The position numbers were made by a program, and so were the translations under genes. Below, piece by piece: positions 51,268 to 61,225 of a stretch of 64,000 nucleotides of DNA. The notes beneath the pieces are model-generated. The model made no database searches. It was given only the letters and a program-made list of their open reading frames with translations, and had not been told where the DNA came from. Source of the stretch: JAGVSR01 sp033765145 (lineage in GTDB: Bacteria > Pseudomonadota > Alphaproteobacteria > Rhizobiales > Hyphomicrobiaceae); contig JANRIH010000020.1 of NCBI GenBank assembly GCA_033765145.1, positions 1 to 64,000 of the forward strand, in the 5' to 3' direction. The first letter of the stretch is position 1; each line of letters begins with the position of its first letter.

Positions 51268-52122
51268 ATGCCGATCTCCATTCTCGGCCGAGAAAGCTGG
51301 CCATCGGGCGCGGCGAACGAGGACCGGGCGGGCGCGCGCGGCGCCTACGCCTGGGTCATCGACGGGGCGACGGACGTCGTCGAAGATCGCCTTACGCCGG
51401 GGCCGACCGATGCGGCGTGGTTCGCGGAAGCCCTCGACCGGGCGATGGCCGCGCGGGCGCTGTCCTACGATGGCGATATGGCGCTGCTCCCTGCGACCCT
51501 CTCGTACACGCTCGACAGCGCGTTCCGCGCCGTCGCGCTCAGGGAACCCGCGGGCGTCGAGGAGCATCCGTCGGCCGCGTTTCTCGCTTTGCGGCTTGTG
51601 GGCGAAAGGGCCGAATATGTGAGCGTCGGGGATTGCGCACTCATCGCGCTCAGTGCCGGCCACGTGCACCTTGTCGGCGTTGAGCACGATGGCGCGGGCG
51701 ACAAGTGGGTGGCGGACGAGATCCGCGCGCACAGGGCACGCCTTCCGGACGTCGAACCCGCCGAAGCGCGGCGCGCACTCTGGTCGAAGCTCCGTGCGGC
51801 GCGGCGGCGGATGAACGCGCCCGACGGCTACGGCGTCGTCTCGATCACGCCGCCGCCCAAGGCGTTCGTGAAAACCGGTCGCTTTGCGATCGGCGACGAG
51901 ACGATCGTTCTCATCGCAAGCGATGGATTGATGCGGATCGTCGACGTCTTTCGCCGCTACGATCCGCATGCGCTGTTGCGAGCGGCTGCAGAACGCGGCC
52001 TTTCCGAACTTCTTGCGGAATTGAGAGCGATTGAGGACGCGGACCCCGATGGTGTCGAATTTCCGCGCGCGAAAACATCAGACGACGCGACAGGATTGCT
52101 GGTGCGACTGACGGCGGGCTGA
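51268..52122 (+). CDS. PP2C-family serine/threonine phosphatase
   Basis: The 284-residue protein shows the PP2C metal-binding pattern: GAANEDRAG, WVIDGATDV, YVSVGDCALIAL, LIASDGLMRIVD and DDATGLLVRL, giving the conserved aspartates for two metal ions. The ATG at 51268 has AAAGGAG in front. It is a single-domain cytosolic enzyme without sensor or membrane domain. No kinase partner is adjacent. It is convergent with the metallophosphoesterase, with six bases between the stops. Confidence 0.88.
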   Translation: MPISILGRESWPSGAANEDRAGARGAYAWVIDGATDVVEDRLTPGPTDAAWFAEALDRAMAARALSYDGDMALLPATLSYTLDSAFRAVALREPAGVEEHPSAAFLALRLVGERAEYVSVGDCALIALSAGHVHLVGVEHDGAGDKWVADEIRAHRARLPDVEPAEARRALWSKLRAARRRMNAPDGYGVVSITPPPKAFVKTGRFAIGDETIVLIASDGLMRIVDVFRRYDPHALLRAAAERGLSELLAELRAIEDADPDGVEFPRAKTSDDATGLLVRLTAG

Positions 52123-52128
52123 CATGAG

Positions 52129-53040
52129 TCAATGAGGGACGAGTTTCGTTCTCGCCAGTTCGACGATCTCCGTGGACGTCGAACCCAGTCCGCGCACGAT
52201 CTTGGTCAATTCTACATGCGCCCCGATGCGCGTGATCGCGAACAAATAGTAGCGCGCGCGCGGTTCGCGGCCGTGGGTTGTCCTGGCCGATCCAGATGGC
52301 ACGCCGATGATCGGTACCGGCCCGTCGACGCCATCGAGCCACGTGACCATCTCGGTATGATTGTGGCCATGCAGGACGAGGTCGACACGATGGCGGGCGA
52401 GTCCTTCGGTGAGGGCGTCAGCATCGGCAAGCGCGCGGCGGCGCGGGGCGAGACCCGGCAACGGTGGATGATGGATCAGCACGACGCGGATCAGTCCCGG
52501 CTCGGAGAGCACGCTCAAACAGCGATCGAGCCGCTCGATCTGGCGCGCCCCGAGCCGGCCGGCGGCGATGAAGGGGCGGGTCGGCACGGCCGAGTTCAAA
52601 CCGATGAGAACGACGGGACCGCGCCGCCGGACGAAGGGAAAGGCGTGGTCGGTCGCATCGATATCGCCGGTCAGAAAGGGAGACCACGCCTCGATCAACG
52701 CAGCTTCGCTGCCCTCGCCCGTGTAGATGTCGTGATTTCCTGGAACGACGGAAACGCGATCAGGAGACCCAAGACTCTCGAGCCAGGTTCTTGCGTCATG
52801 ATACTCGAACGGCAGACCGAGATTGGCGAGGTCGCCGGTAACGGCGACGTGGTCGGGCTTCTGTCGCACGATGTCGGCCGCGACGAGATCGGCAACGGCG
52901 CGGCTGTGGATATGATTGCGGCTCCGCGCCCAGTTCAGGAGGCCGAGGCCGCGCTTCACATTGAGGTCGCCGAGCGCAATGTCTTCGACCTTGGTCATAT
53001 GGAGGTCCGAGACGTGTGCGAGCAGGAATTTGTTCGTCAT
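52129..53040 (-). CDS. Calcineurin-like metallophosphoesterase
   Basis: The 303-residue protein has the five metallophosphoesterase motifs: HVSDLHM, GDLANLG, GNHDIY, HHPPL and GHNH, which bind two metals. It resembles CpdA-type cyclic nucleotide phosphodiesterases in length, but other phosphodiester substrates are equally possible. The ATG at 53040 (MTNKFLLAHVSDLH) fits the family, as the first motif begins within ten residues. It may form a phosphatase pair with the convergent PP2C gene only by chance. Confidence 0.9.
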   Translation of the reverse strand: MTNKFLLAHVSDLHMTKVEDIALGDLNVKRGLGLLNWARSRNHIHSRAVADLVAADIVRQKPDHVAVTGDLANLGLPFEYHDARTWLESLGSPDRVSVVPGNHDIYTGEGSEAALIEAWSPFLTGDIDATDHAFPFVRRRGPVVLIGLNSAVPTRPFIAAGRLGARQIERLDRCLSVLSEPGLIRVVLIHHPPLPGLAPRRRALADADALTEGLARHRVDLVLHGHNHTEMVTWLDGVDGPVPIIGVPSGSARTTHGREPRARYYLFAITRIGAHVELTKIVRGLGSTSTEIVELARTKLVPH

Positions 53041-53153
53041 CGGGGTCCTCGACGTCCTGTGGCGGCCGATTAGCACAGCGCGCGCCGGCGTGCTTGCCAA
53101 AATGAGGCGAGAAACCGGACAGTCGAAACAGTCGCAACCTGGACAATGATCGC

Positions 53154-53606
53154 ATGGGCCACGTCTCGCTCATAACGCGCCTGTTTCAAGCCTACTGGCG
53201 CTGGACGCGGACCGTGACCCTCGGCGTGGCGGCGATCGTGCTCGATCGCGATGGGCGGGTTCTCCTCGTTCAACGACGCGACGAGCCCATCTGGCGAATG
53301 CCGATGGGGCGTTCACCGAAATCCGAGACCGCGAGTGAAGCCCTGGCTCGCGTTCTCGCACAGGACTTCGGTCTCATTCCAGACGGCGCGCCCGAGCTCT
53401 TTGCACTCTACAGGAGCGTGTCCGAGCCGACCGTGGACCACGTCGCGCTGTTCGTCGTCCGCGGAACGACCGGAACAATTCGTCCGGCGCACGGGACCGC
53501 GCATGCGTACTTTGCGCCGGACGCACTCCCACCCGACACCCATCCGGCCGTCGCGGCCCGGCTTTCCGAATTGGCTCGCGGAACGGCGGACAGCGAAAGC
53601 TGGTGA
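53154..53606 (+). CDS. Nudix-fold protein with a degenerate Nudix box
   Basis: The 150-residue protein aligns with alphaproteobacterial Nudix hydrolases at its N-terminus (GHVSLITRLFQAYWRWTR, then TLGVAAIVLDRDGRVLLVQ). The Nudix box, canonically G-x5-E-x7-R-E-U-x-E-E-x-G-U, reads GRSPKSETASEALARVLAQ then DFGL. The first glutamate and the arginine are kept, but the RE pair has become RV and the EE pair QD. Metal-dependent hydrolysis is therefore doubtful. The start at 53154 is the conserved methionine. It may be a binding protein or a decayed enzyme. Confidence 0.75.
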   Translation: MGHVSLITRLFQAYWRWTRTVTLGVAAIVLDRDGRVLLVQRRDEPIWRMPMGRSPKSETASEALARVLAQDFGLIPDGAPELFALYRSVSEPTVDHVALFVVRGTTGTIRPAHGTAHAYFAPDALPPDTHPAVAARLSELARGTADSESW

Positions 53607-53717
53607 GCGGCCGACGGTCCCGATTGTCTATATGTTCGGCTGGCCACGTGACGCAGTGGACCCGATCCCATGCTTCATGTAATCGCCAAGACGCGAACAG
53701 GACAGGCTTTCGACCGC

Positions 53718-54245
53718 ATGACACTTCCCATCGCGATAGAGACCATCACGACGCGGGCCGCCACGCCGGACGACGAAGCCGCCGTGTCAGCTCTTCATGC
53801 ACACGTATTCGGTCCGGGCCGTTTCGCCCGCACGGCGTACCGTGTCAGGGAAGGCGCCAGCGATCATCAGCGGCCGTTCTCGACGTTCTGCCGGATCGCC
53901 GAACGCACCGACGGACGCCTCGTCGCCGCATTGAAGATGACGCCCGTTGCCATCGGAAATGCCACGGGCGCTCTGCTGCTCGGACCGCTTGCGGTTGATC
54001 CCGATTTCGCAGGACAAGGCTACGGCCGGCAACTCGTCGGGGAAGTGATCGAGGAAGCCCGCGCGCAAGGCCGGGACATCGTCGTCCTCGTCGGAGACGA
54101 ACCCTATTACGGCCGCTTCGGTTTCAAGCGCGTGCCCTATGGCCAGATCCGGCTCCCCGGTCCGGTCAACGTCGACCGCATTCTCGCCGTGGCGCTCAAC
54201 GAAGGCGCGCTCGATCGCTATCGCGGCCTCATGACGGCGCTCTGA
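53718..54245 (+). CDS. GNAT family N-acetyltransferase
   Basis: The 175-residue protein has the GNAT acetyl-CoA-binding pattern. The core GALLLGPLAVDPDFAGQGYGRQLVGEVIEEA contains the Q/R-x-x-G-x-G/A-like motif QGYGRQ. The DEPYYGRFGFKRVPYG segment is typical of the YhbS branch. The ATG at 53718 is preferred over the one at 53670, as it is closer to the domain start. Its substrate is unknown. It converges with the photolyase-like gene, with eight bases between the stops. Confidence 0.88.
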   Translation: MTLPIAIETITTRAATPDDEAAVSALHAHVFGPGRFARTAYRVREGASDHQRPFSTFCRIAERTDGRLVAALKMTPVAIGNATGALLLGPLAVDPDFAGQGYGRQLVGEVIEEARAQGRDIVVLVGDEPYYGRFGFKRVPYGQIRLPGPVNVDRILAVALNEGALDRYRGLMTAL

Positions 54246-54253
54246 AGCTGCTG

Positions 54254-55459
54254 TTACAGCATTTCGAGACGTTCGAGCGTTTCGGGTATGCGGGACTTCA
54301 ATTGGAAAAAGCCTCGCTTCGCGTGGGGCCAGAATGCGGCATCCCACGGCCGCCGCAATTCGGAGAGGGTGAGACCTGTTCCGGCCAGATCCGAGACCAA
54401 ATCATCAATCGTCGTCCGCGCGGGGCCGACCGGAACTTCTGCGATGACCATGCGATCAGTGCCAGCCTTCCGTGCTGCTAGACGCAGCGCCGCAACGGCA
54501 TCTTCTCCGACGCGCACCACCGGCACCTTGAACGCGCGTTCGGCGCGCGCGGCCGCGTCGTCGAGTGCGGCCATGCGGAACGCGACGACGTTGGGCGCCA
54601 GATCGCGATACGTCGTGTCGGGCGGCAGGATTGCGACCGCCTTCACGCTCTTGGCTGCCAACGGCAAACTTTCCGGCGCGAGATCATTCTCTCCAACGAG
54701 GAGAACGACAGGCGTATCGGGCGCCACGTTCAAGGGCGTTCGCAGGCGCGACGCTTCGGGGATAGCGGCACCATCGAGCGGAGCCGGCGTTTCGTTCAAC
54801 TCACCCGTCACGTCGAAGCGGCCATCGGTGAACTTCCGGATGTTGCTCGCCTCAGCCACATAGTGTTTGCCAGGCGTGTGCAGTCCCGCCACCCAGCGCC
54901 AGGACAGGGTGTTCGACGCGGGGTCGCCATCGAGCAGATGGCGGTAGAAGTAGTCGGCCCCGAGCGTCCACGGCAGACCGAGGGTGAAAATCCAGATCGA
55001 CGCGAACCACATTCGTGCGTGATTGTGGAGGTAGCCTGTTTCCGCGAGTTCGCGCGACCAGATGTCGAAGGCCGCGATCCCCGTCGTGCCGCGCTCGGCA
55101 TCGGCCAGCATGTCACGGCGTTCGGGTTGGCGCGCAACTGAGGCCCGGTCGAAGTTCAGTTCGTCGAGGTACGCGGTCCAGATCGACGGTCGATGCTCGA
55201 GCCAGCCTTTCCAATAGGTCCGCCAGCAGATTTCCTCGACGAACTTCTCGGCCGCCGAAATCCTATGGCGGCCGAGCACGGCGCGCACCACTTCCGCTTC
55301 CGTGACGAGGCGATGCCGAATGTAGGGCGAGAGCACTGAAACGTTGGTGCGATCGCGAGGTCCGCGATCGTAGTTCCGATCCCGGGAATAGGCGCTGGCG
55401 GCACGTGGCAGAAAGGTCTCGAGGCGAGAGAGTGCCTCGGTTCGCGTGGCAGGTATCAT
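54254..55459 (-). CDS. Photolyase/cryptochrome-like FAD protein with permuted domains
   Basis: The 401-residue protein starts directly with a photolyase FAD-binding domain: NVSVLSPYIRHRLV at about residue 40, FVEEICWRTYWKGWLEHRP, GYLHNHARMWFASIWIF, LLDGDPASNTLSWRWVAG and KFTDGRFD. The usual N-terminal alpha/beta antenna domain is absent there. The C-terminal 150 residues instead read as a Rossmann-like domain (PVVLLVGENDLAPESLPLAA near residue 250, ending with DAAFWPHAKRGFFQLK), so the order appears reversed. ATG 55459 is preferred to the TTG at 55480. DNA repair or light sensing is possible; neither is shown. It lies 21 bases after purA. Confidence 0.82.
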   Translation of the reverse strand: MIPATRTEALSRLETFLPRAASAYSRDRNYDRGPRDRTNVSVLSPYIRHRLVTEAEVVRAVLGRHRISAAEKFVEEICWRTYWKGWLEHRPSIWTAYLDELNFDRASVARQPERRDMLADAERGTTGIAAFDIWSRELAETGYLHNHARMWFASIWIFTLGLPWTLGADYFYRHLLDGDPASNTLSWRWVAGLHTPGKHYVAEASNIRKFTDGRFDVTGELNETPAPLDGAAIPEASRLRTPLNVAPDTPVVLLVGENDLAPESLPLAAKSVKAVAILPPDTTYRDLAPNVVAFRMAALDDAAARAERAFKVPVVRVGEDAVAALRLAARKAGTDRMVIAEVPVGPARTTIDDLVSDLAGTGLTLSELRRPWDAAFWPHAKRGFFQLKSRIPETLERLEML

Positions 55460-55480
55460 CGGCAGATCGTCTTTTATCAA

Positions 55481-56773
<1,293 letters not shown>

Positions 56774-56956
56774 TGCGTTCCTCTGACAAACTGCGGCCCC
56801 GGTGCCATCGCCCAGGGCCGGACTTTTTTCCGTCTCTCGGACGCTTATAGCCCAGATTCCGCCGCGCCCAAGCCCCCTCCAACCCGGCAAGGTTCCCCAT
56901 TGCTCTGATTCGGAATTGCCGCTAGAGGCCTCCGGGCCGCGCCAGACCAGGTCTCA

Positions 56957-57868
56957 ATGTTTCAAGCGCTCACCAAGCCGACCTCGCCGCAAGCCGTCGT
57001 CCTTCTCACGCTGACGATGTTTCTCTGGGCGGGAAACCATGTTCTTGGCCGGTGGGCGGGGGACCATATCCCTCCGATGACGCTCGCGTTCTTCCGGTGG
57101 GGTATCGCGGGGGCGCTGATGCTGCCACTGGCCGCGGCCGATCTCAGGCGCGATTGGCCCGTGATCCGGGCCAACCTCCCGCTCATGCTCGTGCTGTCCG
57201 TGCTCGGGAGCGGCGTCTACAACACGCTGCAATACATCGCGCTGACGAGCACGACGGTCTCGAATGCGGCCATTATCAATTCCTGGGCCCCGGTTTTGAT
57301 CGCGCTGCTCGGGGCCGCCGTTTTCCGCGACCGCATCCGGCCCGTACAATTCGCGGGGATTGCATTGTCCCTTGCGGGCGTGGCCGTCGTCATCCTGCAC
57401 GGCGAGTTCGAGCGGCTGGCCACGCTCTCGTTCAATCGCGGCGATCTCGTCATGATCATAGCGACGGCAATCTGGGCGCTCTACACGACGCTCCTGCGAT
57501 ACCGGCCCGCGATTTCGACGCTCAGCTTCGCGGCATTCACCTTCGCCGTCGCCGGTCTCGTCAACCTGCCGCTCGCGGGCTACGAGTATGCGGCGGGTCT
57601 CGAGATCCGGTGGTCATGGGCGGTTTTGGCCGCGATCTTCTATGCGGCCGTCCTGGCCAGCGTCGCCGCCTACTATTTTTACGCGGCCGCCGTCGACGTG
57701 CTCGGCGCAACGCGAACGGGATCGTTCATCCATCTCATTCCCATGTTCGCCACGCTCCTTGCGCTCGTCATCGTCAATGAAGTTCCGCAGATCTATCACG
57801 CCCTCGGTTTCGGCCTCATCGTCGTCGGTGTCGTACTCGCGCAGAAAGCCGGCGGTGGTCAGCGATAG
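56957..57868 (+). CDS. DMT family transporter (EamA)
   Basis: The 303-residue protein has ten predicted helices in two EamA repeats. The first repeat starts near LLTLTMFLWAGNHVLGRW and contains PPMTLAFFRWGIAGALMLP. The second covers about residues 155-298, with GDLVMIIATAIWALYTTLLR and TRTGSFIHLIPMFATLLALV. Substrates of this superfamily include amino acids, sugars and drugs, and cannot be told from sequence. The gene is divergent from purA. Its last ten bases overlap the convergent DUF4139 gene. Confidence 0.9.
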   Translation: MFQALTKPTSPQAVVLLTLTMFLWAGNHVLGRWAGDHIPPMTLAFFRWGIAGALMLPLAAADLRRDWPVIRANLPLMLVLSVLGSGVYNTLQYIALTSTTVSNAAIINSWAPVLIALLGAAVFRDRIRPVQFAGIALSLAGVAVVILHGEFERLATLSFNRGDLVMIIATAIWALYTTLLRYRPAISTLSFAAFTFAVAGLVNLPLAGYEYAAGLEIRWSWAVLAAIFYAAVLASVAAYYFYAAAVDVLGATRTGSFIHLIPMFATLLALVIVNEVPQIYHALGFGLIVVGVVLAQKAGGGQR

Positions 57869-59559
57869 ATGATCTGCTTGGCTGCTGGCCAGACGACCCT
57901 GTAGCCGAAATCGATCACCTGTTCCTGGTCGGGCTCGAGCTTCAGATCCCAGGCGACGATGCCGCGCTTGTCCTCGACGTTCTGGACCGTGGGCGGCGTC
58001 TTGCCGACCAATTCAACCTTGATGTCCTGGCTTTCGGATACCGGGAGCTGATCGATGACCTTCACAGGAATAGCGCGCTCGTGGAGGTTCTTGACGGTCA
58101 ACTTGAACGTTCGGACGTCGGTGCGGGAGGTCGAGATGAGTCCGATCTCGCCGCGCTTCTCCTCTATAATCGCATGCTTCACGCGCACGAGGTCATCGAC
58201 GCCGAAGCCCATCTCATGCTCTTCGCCCGGTGTCAGTATCGGAATACTCGTCGCGCCGACGAAGGTGCCGTCGCGGAAGAGTGAGACCTGACCGGGCAGC
58301 AGCGGCGTTCCCTGGTTCAGTTTGAACTTGGCGTAGAGATAGGCCTTGAGATCGTCTTTCGGAACGGTCCGTACTTCGAGCGTCGGCTCGGGCTTCTCAG
58401 TCGTTAAGCGGACGCGACGCGGGTCGCCGACATTCGAAACCGAATTGCGGCCCGCGACCGCGAACATGGCCTGGAAGGGTGTCGTGACGACGGCCGCCTG
58501 GCGCACCTCGACAGCTTCGGGGGGTGCGGCTTCGGCAACCGCTGCCGCCTCCGGTTCCATGGCCTTCTTGCTCTGGCGTGCGAGACCGTCCGTCACTGGC
58601 GCGGGGGCTGGCGCCATCGCGACGGGGCGGGGCGGCTCGGGCGGCGGGGCGAAATCGACGATGACGGGGTTCAATACGGGAGCCGTCGCGCCGGCACTCG
58701 GCCGCGTCGTCGACAGCGTCAGGCCCACATCGCTCCAGACCTCGCCCGTCGACTGGCGAATTTCGGCGTTGCGGGTAATCGCGAGAGCCGGCGGCTGAGA
58801 CTTGTCGCCCGTCGAAAGGCGCGCATCATAGAGTGGCGTCCAGGACGCGTTTCCGACCTGATAGCGAATGACGAGGTCGGCGTCCAAAGGCGTCGCGGCC
58901 GCGACATTCACCTTGACCTCGGTGCGCGCGTCTTCGGACGGCGCGAGGCTGGCGAGTTTGCCTTCGAGATCGGAAATCTGGCGGTCGAGAGTTCGAATTT
59001 TGACTTGGGCTTCGAGCAGATTGCGCTGTGCCTCGGCGCTGCCCGACGCGATCGTGCCGAGGATCTGGGACCAGTCCTCGACCTTGCCCGGCTGCTCGGC
59101 GGGCGCCGGGCGGGTCGGCAATTGCGCGAGATTGGCGACCAGCTGACGCTGCATTTCGGCAGCCTGCATCTGCGCTTCCGAGACCGTGCGCTGATCACGC
59201 AGCAGCTCGATCTCGTCCTCGATGCGGCGCCGTTCGGTTTCGGATACGAGCTTGTCCGTCCGCGGCACCATCAGGGTGCGGCTGTCGACCGATCCGATTT
59301 CGAGTTTTCCGGTTGCCATACCCTCGACGCGGATGGAACTCGATACGGCATCGCTCGGAAGGTCGGTGATGACGATCGTATGCTCGCCCTGCTCGAGCTT
59401 CACGCGCGCGGTGCGCCGGATCTCGGCACCGATTGGAAAGACAGTGACGTCCTCGATCTTCGAGGTCGCCAAGACGTCAGCGGCGTTCGCAGAACCGGGC
59501 CAGCCGAGAACGACGGCGACAGCGAGGAATGAAACGCGCGCGTGACTGGAGGCGAGCAT
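57859..59559 (-). CDS. DUF4139 (mucoidy inhibitor A-like) secreted protein
   Basis: The 566-residue product has a signal peptide ending near GSANA, an N-terminal DUF4140-like domain with VTVFPIGAEIRRTARVKLEQGEH, a coiled-coil segment at about residues 105-205, and a C-terminal DUF4139 domain beginning with VIRYQVGNASWTPLYDARLS. It ends with VAWDLKLEPDQEQVIDFGYRVVWP. A proline/alanine-rich insertion lies in the middle. The family is named after a Caulobacter mucoidy locus; its molecular role is unknown. ATG 59559 is preferred to the TTG at 59568. Confidence 0.88.
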   Translation of the reverse strand: MLASSHARVSFLAVAVVLGWPGSANAADVLATSKIEDVTVFPIGAEIRRTARVKLEQGEHTIVITDLPSDAVSSSIRVEGMATGKLEIGSVDSRTLMVPRTDKLVSETERRRIEDEIELLRDQRTVSEAQMQAAEMQRQLVANLAQLPTRPAPAEQPGKVEDWSQILGTIASGSAEAQRNLLEAQVKIRTLDRQISDLEGKLASLAPSEDARTEVKVNVAAATPLDADLVIRYQVGNASWTPLYDARLSTGDKSQPPALAITRNAEIRQSTGEVWSDVGLTLSTTRPSAGATAPVLNPVIVDFAPPPEPPRPVAMAPAPAPVTDGLARQSKKAMEPEAAAVAEAAPPEAVEVRQAAVVTTPFQAMFAVAGRNSVSNVGDPRRVRLTTEKPEPTLEVRTVPKDDLKAYLYAKFKLNQGTPLLPGQVSLFRDGTFVGATSIPILTPGEEHEMGFGVDDLVRVKHAIIEEKRGEIGLISTSRTDVRTFKLTVKNLHERAIPVKVIDQLPVSESQDIKVELVGKTPPTVQNVEDKRGIVAWDLKLEPDQEQVIDFGYRVVWPAAKQIIYR

Positions 59560-59718
59560 GACGGACAACCTTCCCGGTTCGGAGTCTCAGCACGGGCATC
59601 GTTCGTCCCGGCACGCATCGAGACCGCCCTCTGGCCGTCGTCGTGGGTCTCCAAGGCGACCGAATTATGACCGTGACGGACGATCGTTCGCACGGTCCGG
59701 CGGATGTCGCAACCGGCC

Positions 59719-60882
59719 TCAGATTGAAGAAGAAACGGAAGCAAACGCCCAGTCGAGCCAAGGGAGAAGCGCTTCGATATCGCCTATTTCAACAGTCGGG
59801 CCTGTCCAGATGCGAAGGCCCGGCGGCGCATGGCGGTGCGCCGCGATGTCGAAGGCGACGTGCTCGCGCTCCAGGAGATGGCAAATCTCCGCGACAATGC
59901 CCCATTGTGCAGTCGCGTCCAACACTCTGGTCCTCGCGTCGTCGAGCGACAGACAGATCGAAGTCAGTGATCGCGTGGTAGGATCAGCGGCCATAGGCGT
60001 CGCCCAGCGGCTTGCATCGGCCCACCGATAAACGAGGCCGGCGTTGGCCTCGGCGCGCGCGCGAAGTCCCGCGGGGCCGCCGACACTTCGCGCCCAGGCC
60101 AGGCAACGCGCCCAATCCTCCACGGCAAGCATCGACGGCGTGTTGATCGTAACGCCGCGAAACAGCGTCTCGTCGAGACCGCCGTCGGACACCATTCGAA
60201 ACAGCTTCGGCATGGGCCACTTGTGACGCGCCGTCTCCGCGCGTTCAACGGCACGTGGGGACAAGACCAGCATGCCGTGCGCGGCTTCGCCGCCGAGCGC
60301 CTTCTGCCAGGAGAACGTCAGCGCATCGACCTTCGGCCAGTCGACGCGATGCGCAAAGATTGCGGACGTGGCATCGACGATCGTAAGGCCGTCGCGATCG
60401 GCTGCGATCCAATCGTATCCGGGAATGCGCACGCCCGAGGTCGTGCCGTTGGCCGTCAGCACGATATCGCGCGCCGGATCGGTTTCGGAGAGATCGGGTA
60501 GATGCCCGAACGGCGCGTCGCGCACGCGGACGTCGCCGGGCTTCAGTTCTTCGACGACGTCGCGCACCCAGGTCTTGCCGAACACCTCCCAGGCCAGGAC
60601 ATCGACGCCGCGTGGACCGAGAAGGTTCCAGAGCGCCATTTCGAATGCGCCGGTATCCGAGCCCGGCACGATCGCGAGACGATAGTCGCGCGGCAATTCG
60701 AGGAGTTCCGCCGTTTCGTCGATCACGGCCTCGAGCCGAACGCGGCCCTCGGGCGCGCGATGTGAGCGCCCTATGAACGCGCCGTCGAGCCACGCCGTCG
60801 ACCAGCCGGGCGGCTTCGCCGTCGGTCCGCTGGAAAAGAAGGGACGCCGTGGCTTTCGGTTCGGTCGCGGGGGAAGTGGCAT
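59719..60882 (-). CDS. serC: Phosphoserine aminotransferase, alphaproteobacterial type
   Basis: SerC converts 3-phosphohydroxypyruvate and glutamate to phosphoserine with PLP, and may also serve in pyridoxal synthesis. The 387-residue protein belongs to the long alphaproteobacterial form: RPFFSSGPTAKPPGWS, GAFIGRSHRAPEGRVRL, VPGSDTGAFEMALWNLLG and TANGTTSGVRIPG. The PLP-binding lysine lies in TFSWQKALGGEAAHG. ATG 60882 gives the usual length. No serA lies within reach here, although the two are often adjacent in relatives. Confidence 0.95.
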   Translation of the reverse strand: MPLPPRPNRKPRRPFFSSGPTAKPPGWSTAWLDGAFIGRSHRAPEGRVRLEAVIDETAELLELPRDYRLAIVPGSDTGAFEMALWNLLGPRGVDVLAWEVFGKTWVRDVVEELKPGDVRVRDAPFGHLPDLSETDPARDIVLTANGTTSGVRIPGYDWIAADRDGLTIVDATSAIFAHRVDWPKVDALTFSWQKALGGEAAHGMLVLSPRAVERAETARHKWPMPKLFRMVSDGGLDETLFRGVTINTPSMLAVEDWARCLAWARSVGGPAGLRARAEANAGLVYRWADASRWATPMAADPTTRSLTSICLSLDDARTRVLDATAQWGIVAEICHLLEREHVAFDIAAHRHAPPGLRIWTGPTVEIGDIEALLPWLDWAFASVSSSI

Positions 60883-60972
60883 TCAGTAGCGCCGGTGGCG
60901 AGCGGTGAACGAATTCTATGATTGGTGCCGACATAGAGCCCGTGTCGCGGGCGCGTCAATGCCTCACTCGCC

Positions 60973-61118
60973 CGTCATCCTGGCGAAGGCCAGGACCCAG
61001 ACAAGCTTCAAGGCTACGGAATGTTTTCGGCGGCGACATGTTCGCTGCGACGTCAACTCGCACGACATCGCTCCCCGAATGGACGCCGATCTGGGTCCCG
61101 CCTTTCGGCGGGATGACG
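60973..61118. repeat. REPIN-like inverted pair of palindromic elements
   Basis: A 29-base element begins CGTCATCCTGGCGAAGGCCA and ends GGACCCAGA (60973-61001). Its imperfect inverse lies at 61090-61118; read on the minus strand it gives CGTCATCCCGCCGAAAGGCG and GGACCCAGA. Both share CGTCATCC and GGACCCAGA flanks around an internal palindrome (TGGC..GCCA or CGCC..GGCG), so each copy can form its own hairpin. The pair encloses 88 bases of unremarkable DNA. This is the arrangement of mobile REP doublets (REPINs), and the CGTCATCC end is common in alphaproteobacterial intergenic repeats. No RAYT transposase is in the window. Confidence 0.7.
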
Positions 61119-61172
61119 ATGGTGAGTAGAGATTGAAACGTGAGTTGGCTCTCGACGATTGGAGCACGAGTT

Positions 61173-61198
61173 CGGGCCCGCGCGGCGGCGCGAGCCCG
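61173..61198 (-). terminator. Hairpin downstream of an outer membrane protein gene
   Basis: CGGGCCCGCGC at 61173-61183 pairs with GCGCGAGCCCG at 61188-61198 with one mismatch and a four-base loop, 28 bases after the stop of the gene ending at 61226. There is no T-run on the minus strand, so its role in termination is uncertain. Confidence 0.5.
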
Positions 61199-61225
61199 TT
61201 GTTGTCCGTCCGATGACCGGAGAAA

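Larger units (their letters stand above)
60883..61225. other. Intergenic region between serC and an outer membrane protein gene
   Basis: This 343-base stretch has no supported gene. It holds a REPIN-like inverted repeat element (60973-61118) and a hairpin (61173-61198). The serC promoter should be between 60883 and 60970. Confidence 0.7.

Noticed and set aside
53154..53606. Ordinary Nudix hydrolase annotation
   Set aside because: The box lacks the catalytic glutamate pairs, so I name the fold but not the activity.
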